A DNA stretch of 64,000 bases from NCBI GenBank assembly GCA_977017575.1, contig CDRNVI010000014.1, positions 1 through 64,000 of the forward strand. The letters are read 5' to 3'. Below, in pieces: positions 1 through 9,514 of the stretch (position 1 is its first letter; each line of letters opens with the position of its first letter). The notes beneath the pieces were generated by a model. That model worked only from the letters and a program-made list of their open reading frames with translations, was not told the origin of the DNA and did no database searches. The position numbers and the translations under genes were made by a program. Source of the stretch: Paramoeba atlantica (Eukaryota; Discosea).

Positions 1-1
1 A

Positions 2-88
2 CGTCAATTGCCAACTGCTGATGTATTAAATGCACACGCACAATTATTTGCAGTTGGACAACAATTTGAATTGCTGAAGAATTCTTGA
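2..88 (+). CDS. fmt: 3' end of methionyl-tRNA formyltransferase (partial)
   Basis: An open frame enters from the window edge and ends at TGA 86-88. Its last residues (LNAHAQLFAVGQQFELL) resemble the Fmt C-terminal tail, where a 'LL/LN..LFA.G..F' ending is common. The stop overlaps the rsmB start by one base. The fmt-rsmB order is the classic gammaproteobacterial arrangement (def-fmt-rsmB), and that context supports the call more than the 28 residues do. Fmt formylates Met-tRNA for bacterial translation initiation. Confidence 0.5.
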   Translation, partial: RQLPTADVLNAHAQLFAVGQQFELLKNS

Positions 89-1413
89 TGATAATAAATA
101 CGCGACTGATTGCTGCACGTATATTAGTTCAAGTGCAACAAGGTAAATCATTAAATAATGCGATAACAACGGTGATAGCTGCCTATTCACAAATAAATCG
201 TGCCGATCGCAGCTTGGTGCAAGAATTAAGTTACGGTGTATTGCGTTGGCATTTACAGCTTGCGTATCTAGCAACACAATTATTAACAAAATCGTTAAAG
301 TCGCGTGATCAAGACGTTTACTACTTAATATTAATTGGATTGTATCAATTAGGCTATCTTAATCAGCCAGATTATGCAGTGATCAATGAAACGGTTAAGG
401 CAGCGACATTACTCAAAAAACCATGGGCAACTGGGTTAATTAATGCAGTATTGCGACGCGTACAACGCCAAGGACAACAGTGGGTAACTCAAACGATTAC
501 TCAAGCTGATCGAACAGTAATGACAGCACATCCTAAATGGTTGCTGGATGCATTAACAGCTGCATGGCCAGCACATATCGACGATATCATTGCAGCTAAT
601 AATGCTAAACCACCATTGGTGTTGCGGATAAACCGTTTACAAATAACGCGCGATGCGTATTTACAACAATTGACTGAATGTAATATTGCAGTAGCCCCGC
701 AAGTGCACTGTGAGGATGGTGTTGTGTTAACTCAAACATTACCTATAGAAACTTTACCGGGTTATGCTGATGGATTATTTGCTGTGCAAGATGGGGCAGC
801 GCAGTTGGCAGCGACGTTATTAAAATTAGATAGCGCCACATCGATGCTGGATGCATGTGCGGCTCCAGGCGGCAAAACAGCACATATGTTGATGATGGCA
901 CCACCATCAACACGTTGTGTTGCTTGGGATAAGGCGCCTGCACGGTTAGCTATGGTTAAGGAGAACTTACAACGATTGCAATTAGTTGATGAGAATCGCA
1001 TTCAATTGCAGGTGATGGATGCGATTAATCCTCAGCAACCCGATCAACTATTTGATCGAATTTTAGTAGATGCACCGTGTTCGGCAACGGGGATCATTCG
1101 TCGTCATCCGGATATTAAACTACATCGTCAACCAACTGATATTGAAGCGCTTACTGCAATCCAATTACGATTATTACAGTCGTTGTGGTCATTATTATTG
1201 CCAGGAGGGTATTTATTGTATGCAACATGTTCTGTATTGCCGCAAGAAAATGTAAATGTTGTACAATCGTTTTTGCAAGATACACAAGATGCGGTGCATG
1301 TGCCGATTGATGTCACATGGGGAATCGCGCAATCCCTAGGACGACAGATTTTGCCAGGTATGCATGATATGGATGGATTTTATTATGCATTATTAACCAA
1401 ACAAGAGGAATGA
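88..1413 (+). CDS. rsmB: 16S rRNA m5C967 methyltransferase RsmB
   Basis: RsmB uses S-adenosylmethionine to methylate C967 of 16S rRNA. The 441-residue frame has the family length (about 430) and both domains: an N-terminal NusB-like RNA-binding region (about residues 1-140) and a Rossmann methyltransferase domain. Visible motifs are the SAM-binding MLDACAAPGGKTAHM, the motif IV cysteine in DAPCSATGIIRRHP, and the catalytic cysteine in YATCSV. The ATG at 88 is chosen because it overlaps the fmt stop; TTG at 85 is also in frame. The gene is intact, unlike lysA and recG in the same block. Codon use is AT-rich. Identification is firm; whether it is expressed in a eukaryotic setting is unknown. 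Confidence 0.95.
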   Translation: MIINTRLIAARILVQVQQGKSLNNAITTVIAAYSQINRADRSLVQELSYGVLRWHLQLAYLATQLLTKSLKSRDQDVYYLILIGLYQLGYLNQPDYAVINETVKAATLLKKPWATGLINAVLRRVQRQGQQWVTQTITQADRTVMTAHPKWLLDALTAAWPAHIDDIIAANNAKPPLVLRINRLQITRDAYLQQLTECNIAVAPQVHCEDGVVLTQTLPIETLPGYADGLFAVQDGAAQLAATLLKLDSATSMLDACAAPGGKTAHMLMMAPPSTRCVAWDKAPARLAMVKENLQRLQLVDENRIQLQVMDAINPQQPDQLFDRILVDAPCSATGIIRRHPDIKLHRQPTDIEALTAIQLRLLQSLWSLLLPGGYLLYATCSVLPQENVNVVQSFLQDTQDAVHVPIDVTWGIAQSLGRQILPGMHDMDGFYYALLTKQEE

Positions 1414-1418
1414 TAATC

Positions 1419-1738
1419 ATGCTAAAAAATATTGCGTTAACGTTTATTGTTATATTGCTGTGTTTGTTGATTGGTAGTTATTGGTTTTTTGCATCGCCCG
1501 TAGCGTTTGCTGCTGGTGTTTGGGGGTGATTGTCGGTTCTGTAGTATTGTTTTGCATTGCTGCGTTACTATTTTTTGTATTAACTGGCATTGGTATTATT
1601 ATTTTAGGCATGTCCTTTTTTATTTGGACGATAATCTTATTGATTTTATTTCCATTCTTATTGCCACTCTTATTACCATTATTGATCGTGTTAATTTTTA
1701 TTTCATTGGTGCGCAAACGACAGTTGCAGAAAAAGTAA
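1419..1738 (+). pseudogene. small bacterial membrane protein, frame shifted by one base
   Basis: ATG at 1419, five bases after the rsmB stop, opens a frame for about 36 hydrophobic residues (MLKNIALTFIVILLCLLIG...). It then stops just after a G5 run at 1522-1526. One extra G there would join it to the downstream frame, which continues through further hydrophobic stretches to a basic end (LVRKRQLQKK) at 1738, giving 106 residues with three or four membrane segments. I do not recognise the family. The frameshift may be a homopolymer sequencing error, since five others in this window have the same form. It probably belongs to the rsmB transcription unit. Confidence 0.5.
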
Positions 1739-1752
1739 TAACAATATGCCAG

Positions 1753-2436
1753 TTAATCAAGACAAGCTAATAGCCAATGTCGTAATTGTTTAATTTCATC
1801 GTGACATACTTCATGTGCGATAGGATATGTATTCCACACGACATCATATTTCAATTTTAATAAGTGTTGGTAGCTAGATTTGCCGAATAACAGCGGCACA
1901 ATCGGATCAACGCTACCATGTGCCATAAAAATTGGTGTCAGCTGATTAGTATCTTGATGACCATCATCAATGTATTTTGCTAAGGGTAAATAACTGGATA
2001 ATGCAATTAGTCCAGCTAATGGTTTTGGATAACATAACCCACTATACAGTGCAGTTGCACCGCCTTGTGAAAAGCCACCGATAATAATGCGTTTTGCGGT
2101 GATCCCACTTTGTTGCTGCTGTTTAATCAGTGCGTGGCATTGAGTACAAGCTTGCTTAATTCCAGTTTCATCTTCTGGTGAGTCAATGGTTAATCCTAAA
2201 ATATCAAACCAACCACGCATTGGCATGCCACCGTTTAGGGTAATTGGGCGTACGGGAGCATGTGGAAATATAAAACGAATCGTGTGGTTGTTGGGTAATG
2301 CTAATTCATTCGGTAGTGTACTGAAGTTATGGCCATCAGCACCTAAGCCATGTAGCCAAATTACACACGCATCAGCAGTATTTGGTGGTTCTTGTGTGAT
2401 ATATTCTAGTGGTTGTTGCATAATTAAAGAACTCAT
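1753..2436 (-). CDS. carboxylesterase / acyl-protein thioesterase-like alpha/beta hydrolase
   Basis: This is an alpha/beta-hydrolase of the phospholipase/carboxylesterase (EstB, human APT1) family, about 227 residues, the usual length. Family marks in order: CVIWLHGLGADGHNF (oxyanion region), RGWFD, nucleophile elbow GFSQGG with the catalytic serine, catalytic aspartate in GSVDPIVP, catalytic histidine in YPIAHEVCHDE. Members hydrolyse short carboxyl esters or thioesters in the cytoplasm; the real substrate cannot be read from sequence. It is intact and converges with rsmB. ATG at 2436 is used; ATG at 2421 (MQQPLEY) fits family N-termini equally well, and no good ribosome-binding site decides between them. 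Confidence 0.9.
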   Translation of the reverse strand: MSSLIMQQPLEYITQEPPNTADACVIWLHGLGADGHNFSTLPNELALPNNHTIRFIFPHAPVRPITLNGGMPMRGWFDILGLTIDSPEDETGIKQACTQCHALIKQQQQSGITAKRIIIGGFSQGGATALYSGLCYPKPLAGLIALSSYLPLAKYIDDGHQDTNQLTPIFMAHGSVDPIVPLLFGKSSYQHLLKLKYDVVWNTYPIAHEVCHDEIKQLRHWLLACLD

Positions 2437-2533
2437 TAATATCAAAGTTAATAGTGATCGATTAAATATTATTTAATAATTAACCAATTAAATAAAACAA
2501 CGTTATCAACTAGATTACGTTGCATAGTGTAAA

Positions 2534-2570
2534 AAAGTTCGTCCCTGGACTGAATCCAGGGACGAACTTT
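2534..2570. terminator. perfect 16-bp hairpin, probable intrinsic terminator
   Basis: Arms 2534-2549 and 2555-2570 are perfectly complementary over 16 bp with a 5-base loop (CTGAA). The stem is GC-rich in its centre and bounded by A/T runs on both sides, so it could terminate in either direction. It lies between two divergently oriented genes, where a terminator is not expected, and may be left from a gene since lost. Confidence 0.6.
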
Positions 2571-2643
2571 CTTAAATGTAAGTTGCTGCTATCATCAGCA
2601 CTCAGTATACTGACACACAATTTCATAACAGTGAAGCATTGAC

Positions 2644-2823
2644 ATGATAAATTATCAACAACACAAACGTTGGAACTACTTGACACTAATATTGGTTTGT
2701 TTGCTAAGTATCAGTTGTTTATTGAACTTAACAGGGTGTGGCATGAATGGGAAATTGTATCTACCTGATAACGATCATCCGGCACCAACCAAACCCGATC
2801 CGAATGAACCGACTTGGTTTTGA
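2644..2823 (+). CDS. lptM: small lipoprotein LptM (YifL-like)
   Basis: A 59-residue protein with a signal sequence and lipobox (LTLILVCLLSIS... ending LTGC), followed by GCGMNGKLYLP and a Pro/Asp-rich tail (HPAPTKPDPNEPTW). E. coli LptM/YifL has the same layout (LTGCGLKGPLYFP, then a proline-rich tail), and it stabilises the LptD/LptE lipopolysaccharide translocon at the outer membrane. Its place directly upstream of lysA matches many gammaproteobacteria. The call therefore implies a Gram-negative donor that makes LPS. The frame is intact. Confidence 0.85.
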   Translation: MINYQQHKRWNYLTLILVCLLSISCLLNLTGCGMNGKLYLPDNDHPAPTKPDPNEPTWF

Positions 2824-2850
2824 GTAAATAACATAGCACAGAGGTAAACA

Positions 2851-4104
2851 ATGGATCATTTTAATTATCATGATGGACAACTCTATGCCGAGAATGTTGC
2901 TGTCATTGATATTATCGCTGAATACGGTACACCTTGTTATATTTATTCACGTGCGACCATCGAACGTCATTGGCAAGTGATGAATGATGTGTGTGGACAA
3001 TGGCCACATCAAATTTGTTATGCAGTCAAAGCCAACGATAATTTGGCGGTGTTAGATGTGCTAACTCGGTTAGGATCGGGTTTTGATCTGGTCTCACAAG
3101 GTGAACTAGAACGCGTATTACACGTTGGTGGTGATCCAAACAAGATAGTATTTTCCGGCGTAGGCAAACTAACCACAGAAATACAACGTGCCTTACAGGT
3201 TGGGATCCATTGCTTTAATATTGAATCGGCAGATGAATTAACTCGGATTCAGCAGTGTGCACAATCATTAAATATAATGGCACCAATTGCGGTGCGGATT
3301 AACCCTAATGTTGATGCAAATACCCATCCTTATATTGCAACCGGTCTGCGTGATAGTAAGTTTGGTGTCGCTCCTGATGTGGCTAGACAGTTATATCAAC
3401 GCGCGCAACAACTCTCTCATATCGATATTGTTGGGATAACCTGTCATATTGGTTCGCAGTTAGCCTCATTAACCCCATTTACCGATGCAATGCGTGAGTT
3501 ATTAACGTTTGTTGATGAATTGCAAGGCATGGGGATCACCTTACAACATATCGATATGGGAGGTGGTTTGGGTGTGCCGTATCGTCAAGATGAACAATTG
3601 CCAACGCCCGCAGAATATACACAAGCATTGATCGATCTATTAGCTGATCGTCAATTAACATTACTATTAGAACCAGGTCGGTTGATCATGGCCAATGCGG
3701 GCATTTTAGTCAGTCGTGTAGAATACATTAAAACAACTGATAATAAACGATTTGCGATTATTGATGCTGGGATGAATGATTTATTACGCCCAGCATTGTA
3801 TCAAGCATGGCATGATGTGATCCCGGTGTAGCAATTAGAACGCGAGCAACACACTTATGATATTGTTGGACCGGTGTGTGAAACATCTGATTGTTTTGCG
3901 ACTAAACGTGAATTAGCAATTGCCACAGATGATTATATTGCGATCCGCAGTGTCGGTGCTTATGGTGCATGCATGAGTTCACAATACAATGCCAGAGTGC
4001 GTGCTGCAGAAGTGATGGTTGATGACAAACAAGCGCATTTGATCCGTCGGCGTGAGACTTGGGATGATCTAATGCGGCATGAAACGCCGCTGCCTGCACG
4101 ATGA
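2851..4104 (+). pseudogene. lysA: diaminopimelate decarboxylase LysA with an in-frame stop
   Basis: LysA is the PLP enzyme for the last step of lysine synthesis (meso-DAP to lysine). The frame is 417 codons, full length, but codon 327 is TAG (3829-3831), followed by uninterrupted LysA sequence to 4104. Markers: PLP lysine in YAVKAND, HIGSQ, GGGLGVPY, LLEPGR, then after the stop GPVCETSDCF and the C-terminal active-site region SVGAYGACMSSQYN. Losing the C-terminal part would remove essential residues. The change is most simply CAG to TAG and is not in a homopolymer, so it is probably real decay. An AGAGG ribosome-binding site precedes ATG 2851, and the stop codon overlaps the recG start (ATGA), an operon-type coupling. 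Confidence 0.9.
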
Positions 4105-5790
4105 CAACGACGATATCTCACGACTTAACCCACATCAGTGTTAGTACCTTGCGTGGTGTTGGTAAACAAACGATAACCCGTTTACAACAAGCTGGATTGC
4201 ATACATTATTAGATTTAATCTTACATTTACCAATGCGTTACCAAGATCGCACCCGAGTTATTCCGATTGCTGAGTTGATTCCAGGACAATTTGCTGTGAT
4301 CGAAGGCCGTGTATTGTCAGTGCGTCGCACCTTTGGCAAGAAGCCCAGTTGGCATTGCCAAATTGAAGATGAAACCGACAAGGTGACTGCCATTTTTTTT
4401 CATTTGCATTCAGGATTTAACTCAGCAATTAACTAACGGTGCCTTGATACGTTGCTATGCAGATGTTGCTCAAGATAAACATAAACAAGCGTGTATTTTA
4501 TTACACCCTGCCTGTGATATTGCTACCGATCAATTGCCACCGTTAGCCACTGAGTTAACTCCAATCTATCCGCTTACTGAAGGATTAGGTCAAACACGCT
4601 TGCGTGGTTTTATTCAACAGGCAATCACGATATTAAAGTCGAGTCATGAACATGCACTGGAATTATTGCCAGATGAATTACGTCAACAATATCAATGGCC
4701 AGACTTTGTGACAGCGATTAACGCGTTACATCAACCATCAGTTGATGATGATATTCAAGCGATTTTAAATAACCAACATCCAGCGCAGCAACGATTAATT
4801 GTCGAAGAGTTATTAGCTTATCAATTACGATTGCGCGCCTATCGATTACGAATTCGTCAAGCAGCCAGCTATGTGTTAAATGACGATCAAACGGTATTAA
4901 AGCGTTTCATTAAAACATTGCCCTTTGCGTTAACCGAACCACAACAACATGCTATTGATGCAATTGTTGCTGATATTACTAGCAAAACTCCGATGATGCG
5001 TTTGCTACAAGGTGATGTTGGTTCAGGTAAAACCATTGTGGCCGCGTGTGGATTATTGCAAACGGCAATCAGTGGTTATCAAGCAGCATTAATGGCACCA
5101 ACTGAGTTATTAGCTGAGCAATTGTATCAGCAATGTTATGCATGGTTTTCACCATTGAATATCAATGTGGTGTGTTTAACTGGAAAACTAACCACACAAT
5201 CACGTAATCAAGTGTTAGCCTCTATTGCAGAAGGCAGTGCTCAAATTATTGTGGGAACACATGCCCTGTTTCAACAACAAGTCACCTTTGCCAAATTGGC
5301 GTTTATTTGCATTGATGAACAACATCGTTTTGGGGTGAAGCAACGATTAGCCTTATATGACAAAGGCAAAACGGGACACGTTAAACCACATCAATTAGTG
5401 ATGAGTGCTACACCCATACCGCGTACATTAGCCATGCTGCATTATGCTGATTTAGATTGTTCGATTTTAGATGCATTGCCACCGGCACGATTGCCAATTA
5501 AAACCCTTGTTTTAGCAAATACACGTCGTGATGAAGTCATTCAACGTGTTAACAAATTGTGTGCACAAGGCCAACAAGTGTATTGGGTGTGTCCATTGAT
5601 TGATGAATCAGAGACATTGCAATGTGAGACCGTTGATATGATTGCCAACACATTGCAAACACAATTACCAGCATTGCGTGTTGCGGTTGTTCATGGTCGT
5701 ATTGATAATGATGAAAAATCTCAAATCATGTATGCCTTTCAGCAAGGTGATATCGATATTTTAGTGGCAACAACGGTGATTGAAGTGGGT
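4101..5790 (+). pseudogene. recG: ATP-dependent DNA helicase RecG, frameshifted and cut off
   Basis: RecG remodels stalled replication forks and Holliday junctions. The N-terminal wedge/OB region starts at ATG 4101 (LRGVGKQT, LPMRYQDRT). The frame shifts in a T8 run at 4393-4400 (one T too many) and resumes at QDLTQQL. Helicase motifs follow: GDVGSGKT (Walker A), CIDEQHRFG (DEQH box), MSATPIPRT (motif III). The frame then reaches motif V (TTVIEVG) and homology ends at 5790, mid-motif. About 563 of roughly 690 codons are present; motif VI and the C-terminus are missing. The T8 shift may be a sequencing error. The truncation coincides with the bacterial/eukaryotic boundary. Confidence 0.92.
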
Positions 5791-5791
5791 G
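5790..5791. other. junction of bacterial and eukaryotic DNA
   Basis: RecG coding identity stops after ...VIEVG (codon 5788-5790), where family members continue VDVPNA. The next bases give ARY and a stop, and everything downstream is of eukaryotic type. No target duplication or terminal repeat is visible at the joint. The other edge of the bacterial block lies outside the window. Confidence 0.75.
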
Positions 5792-6112
5792 CAAGATACT
5801 GAATAGTAAATAGGAGGGGGGACGGTAATATTCCTGGTAGGAATAATACGAGGGTATAGGAATATTAACCCGGAGTGGTTTAATTTTTTTAGGATACATT
5901 TCGACTGCATTTCATCAAAATTTCATTTCACTAAAAGTAACGAGAACGTGTACATCTCAAAATTCTGAACTGATAAGAGGGTGTATAAAATTGCTTAACT
6001 CCTGAATATCTAGGAGTGATCTTTTTCGGGGCACTGCATTTTTACTTTGAGCCGCACCCGCTCGCACCGATCCCGGTTCACCCCTCTTAGTCGTTTCATT
6101 AGTGTATATTGT
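5791..6112. other. non-coding stretch before a recombinase fragment
   Basis: No gene is seen. It holds a short hairpin (ACTCCT...AGGAGT, about 5999-6016) and a stretch resembling an untranslated leader before the recombinase-like frame. It may be the 5' part of that element. Confidence 0.3.
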
Positions 6113-6559
6113 ATGTCTCGTAAGTTTAAGCCTTCGCGCGCTAAGCTAATTAGGTGCAGCACAGCGCGCATGGTTCTCGTGAATGCATCTGTGAAGCCTA
6201 CTACCTTAAAGACTTATGAGCGAGTTTTGAATCCCCTTGAAAGCTTCCTAAAGAGGGTGAGAAAAGTCAAGAGTATTAAAATCGAGACGTGTTCAGAGGA
6301 AGAGTTCATGTCATTTCTTGTGGAATGGTACAATCAAGGCATGTGCTCACCTGCAGGTATTTGGAGTGCACTAATATTTGTGAAACGACGTGCAGGACAC
6401 GAATGCTCGTGGCTGCTTTCTGACATATTAAAAAAGATGCTCAAGGGAGCTGGAAGTAGAGGAACACATGAAATTCGTGGAGCAGAAATTACCCCTCTTA
6501 GCTTTTATTTCGGGCATCAATTTTTGGGTTCAAAAATAGGAAGAATTGGACACAAATGA
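6113..6559 (+). mobile_element. tyrosine-recombinase fragment (DIRS/VIPER-like or Crypton)
   Basis: A short reading frame encodes a SAM-like core-binding domain typical of tyrosine recombinases (VKPTTLKTYERVLNPLESFL, then a second helical part with FVKRRAG). No catalytic domain follows in the window. Two other regions (19.6-22.2 kb and 62.1-62.9 kb) carry recombinase catalytic sequence of a YR retroelement, so this may be a third relic of that family; a Crypton cannot be excluded. It is a broken remnant. It begins only about 320 bases from the bacterial junction. Confidence 0.45.
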
Positions 6560-6635
6560 ATTCTCTGTGTATTTAAGGCGTGTTGGTGAGCTCAAGAGTG
6601 TTTAAAAAGTGAAACAAAAAAACATAGTTTTTTAT

Positions 6636-6705
6636 AGTTTTAAAAAACGTTTATAGTAACTATATAGTACTATATTGATAGTTTTATAGTTTCTGCGAAC
6701 CCTGA
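6636..6705. repeat. AT-rich palindromic repeat, copy 1
   Basis: Built around ACTATATAGTACTATA with A/T runs either side and a GCGAACCCTG edge. Related copies are at about 25790-25870, 28000-28085 and 63395-63500. Each is close to another mobile-element relic, which suggests a terminal segment of a non-autonomous element. Confidence 0.45.
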
Positions 6706-6880
6706 AAAAAAACGTTTTAATGAATACAACATAAAGAGGTTCATAAATTGAACATAAAGACTCTTCATACACATAAAGAGTGTACACATCAAGAGTGTAG
6801 ATCAGATAGATATGAAATATTGGATGCACTGTAAGTTTTATTTATAAGTTTAAATTTTCCCTAATTTCGAAACGTTTGAT

Positions 6881-7495
6881 TTAAGTTTTTAGTATTCCAT
6901 TACTCACCGTAACTCGCGTCCATTCAACATTATAGCACAAATTCTTTAGTACGCCATCTACATCCAAGTAACCTTCCAAGTTTATGTTACGATTCAAATA
7001 TAACTCTCTCAAAGTTAGCGGGAGTGAAGAAAAATCAACACAGCCACCAAATTCGTTGTGACCGAATGCGATTTGCTTTAGCATGGGCGGCAAATTACAC
7101 AGGTTTGGGGTTCCCGTAAATTGGTTGCTAGATAAAGTAATAGTTTTTAATGTTCTAGGAAAAGCTTCAAAAGGAAAATTTCCCGAAAACTCATTGTCAT
7201 GAAGAAGTAGAGCCACCAATGTGACGGGCAAATATTTCAGATTCAGTTCACCACGAAGATTTAAATACGACCAATCTATATAGACCACCTTGCCAGCTTT
7301 ATCGCATTCGACACCATCCCATTCATCCGCTGGTGTATTCGTGCTCCAGGTAGAGTCAAGATTCTCTACCTTTTGTAAGAGCCGCATTAAATCATATTCC
7401 GCGGGTAGCGACGCTCCAGTAACCTTACCTGGACGTACAGTCGGTTGCGCATCTGATGCCAGGGATGTGCGTACCAGAGACATGAAAAATAGCAT
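6881..7495 (-). CDS. LRR protein 1
   Basis: A 204-residue protein of the LRR family repeated in this window. The N-terminus is weakly hydrophobic (MLFFMSLVRTSLAS). A cap region follows (LPAEYDLMRLLQ, then STWSTNTPADEWDGVECD), the same layout as a plant-type LRRNT cap (SW...PC.W.GV.C), but the usual TPACEW reads TPADEW. About five LRR units come next, including LPRTLKTITLSSNQFTG and LPPMLKQIAFGHNEFGG. The C-terminus is short and has no membrane anchor. LRRs bind proteins; the ligand and location are unknown. The nearest relatives by eye are the other LRR genes here on the same strand. Confidence 0.8.
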   Translation of the reverse strand: MLFFMSLVRTSLASDAQPTVRPGKVTGASLPAEYDLMRLLQKVENLDSTWSTNTPADEWDGVECDKAGKVVYIDWSYLNLRGELNLKYLPVTLVALLLHDNEFSGNFPFEAFPRTLKTITLSSNQFTGTPNLCNLPPMLKQIAFGHNEFGGCVDFSSLPLTLRELYLNRNINLEGYLDVDGVLKNLCYNVEWTRVTVSNGILKT

Positions 7496-8104
7496 ATAGA
7501 ATAGCTTGTAGAAAACACAAAGAATAAAAAGAGATACTGCGTTTTACGACAAACATTACTATTACGCCTAAAACACTGCCAGAGAATGGAAAAGTCTGTG
7601 GAAAAGAATCAAGATCGAATACATTTTTAGTGTGATCTCGGATACTAAGATTAGTAGTGTATGAGAATCAGTGATACAGATAACGAAAAAGGTAGCAAAA
7701 ACATTCATTTACAACGAAAAACACTTAATTGCAATCTGAAATAACATTTATTAGAATTAATAGGACCAAAAACAGTTCCGAAACGTTCACTTAAAATATT
7801 CAAAAAACGCTAGAAGAAAACACCGATTTTAAACGAACTCCGTAAACAGAACAAGGATTTCTCAATTAAAAGTAGACAATATTCATTCATTCGAATAATA
7901 AGTAATAGAAACCAGGGTGATCTACCTCCAAAACGCAAACAACATTTAAAACGAACTGTAAAAATACCAGTAGGATAAGTGACTGTCGTAACAAGAACAG
8001 AAATTTAAGAAAAAAATGCCTTAAAATCTATCCCAACCCCTTTTCACCACATTACATCAACCTTCCCCCCTCATTCTTTCCCCTCTCCCCTGGCTGTTAC
8101 TCAT
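7496..8104. other. AT-rich spacer
   Basis: About 600 bases upstream of LRR protein 1 and downstream of the SET gene. I see no gene, RNA or clear repeat. A pyrimidine-rich patch (8030-8090) lies just past the SET-gene stop. Confidence 0.5.
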
Positions 8105-9153
8105 TTACGATTTCAACAGCCCATTTTCCACCGCGCACTGCTTCACCACCTCCGTGCAGTACGGCGCCAACTCCTCCCGCTCCATCGAGTTCAAATCCTT
8201 GAACCCGCTGATTTTGCCGAAACAAAACAGCCGGGCGGGGGAGATACTCGGGGAGAGGGACCCCGCGCGGGTCTGGGACCCTTTCCGTTTCCGTGGTGGG
8301 GTCATGTCCGGGGGGACGGACCCGATCACAGCCCCGGTGGTCATGTCCTGGGCCGCACACACACACTCGAAGGGCTCATCCATGGCGTACTCCGTGGTGA
8401 GGTAGTTGAAACTCAACACCTCCCCGGCGGGAATCGCCGCAATCGTAATCACCCGAAGCACATAGGGGTGGGCGACCATAAAATCTTTGGTCTCATTTCT
8501 AGGCGTCCCGTTTTCGTTCTTCTCCCCCCCTCTTGGGCAGAACTTTCCTCTTTTTTCTGTTCCGGAATCTCACACTCCGGTTCCCCTTTTAATTTTTCAA
8601 TCACCACCTTGGTGTTGGGGCGGCAACTGTGGGCCAGGAACTCGGATCCCCCATAGGGGTTCATGTGGAGCTCCTTGGTGACTTGAATGGTAAATACCGT
8701 CGCGTAGGGGAGGATGGGTCCACGGAGCGTGTAGATCTCCTCGTTCTCCGCGAGATCCACCGCAGCGACCGGAGAGATCCCCATGGGACCTCGACGAAGC
8801 GCGACTTTGTCGGGGTACTTGTTAAAATTCGCCAGGGAGATTTTGGTTTGGCTTTTAGGGGTTGTTTCGCAGGTTGTGTTGTTCTCCTCGGCGGATTTGG
8901 CCATCTTACGTGCAGGGCTTTTACATTCTGTATTTTTTAAAGGAGACTCGGAGGTTTCGGCGGAGGTGTCTACTTTCTCTTCTTCAGGGGTCTCGTTCGC
9001 CATGGAGGCAATCTCACGACGGAGCTCGGTGGAGCAGTAGGGGATAACCGCAATGCGAAAGTCGCAGGAGAGATTGAGGAATTTTTCCACGGTCATGGAT
9101 TGTGCCTCCTTGAGGAGTTCATGGGGGGTAGGTAGGGTCTCGGTAGAGGTCAT
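8105..9153 (-). CDS. SET-domain protein, apparently frameshifted at a G run
   Basis: The N-terminal half (ATG at 9153) has a helical region, a charged linker and the start of a SET domain: LRRGPMGISPVAAVDLAENE, EEIYTLRGPIL and FLAHSCRPNT, the last matching the SET motif NHSC.PN. The frame leaves homology after a G7 run (C7 on the plus strand, 8524-8530). One more G rejoins it to the second half, ENGTPRNETKDF then VLRVITIAAIPAGEVLSFNY (motif IPAGEELTFNY) and FECVC...FCFGKISG, a post-SET-like zinc site. Corrected length is 349 residues. SET proteins methylate lysines on histones or other proteins; some, mostly with insertions like this one, have other targets or no activity. The acidic/charged insert between the SET halves is unusually long. 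Confidence 0.8.
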
Positions 9154-9514
9154 GGAGTTGAAGGGAAGAGTAGCAAGAAAACGGTACTAAAAATAATAAA
9201 AAAGAATTCGAATAGGTATAAAACATGGAAATGAAGGAAAGAGACGAAATACCGTGAGACGCTTCTGGTTCATATCAAATCTGCATGAAATTTCCGTACT
9301 GTGTGAAAGAGTTTTAGATTAATCAAGAGAACAAAGAACTAATTTAGCTCTAAGTAGATGTACTCTAAGTAGTTCTCAATAGATTAAGCACAGTATTAAG
9401 TGCTACTAGAAAATATATTTCATGCATACGTAGGATATTACGAAGAATACGTGCATGAAGATCAAGATTGCCAACACGAAGTTTCAATTTGGAAGCGGTT
9501 CACATGGTCCCAGT
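9154..9514. other. spacer between SET and helicase genes
   Basis: About 360 AT-rich bases that must hold the helicase 3' UTR and the SET promoter or processing signals. Nothing else is recognisable. Confidence 0.4.

Noticed and set aside
5999-6016. Hairpin as a bacterial terminator after recG
   Set aside because: It is on the eukaryotic side of the junction, lacks a T run and is too short to support the call.
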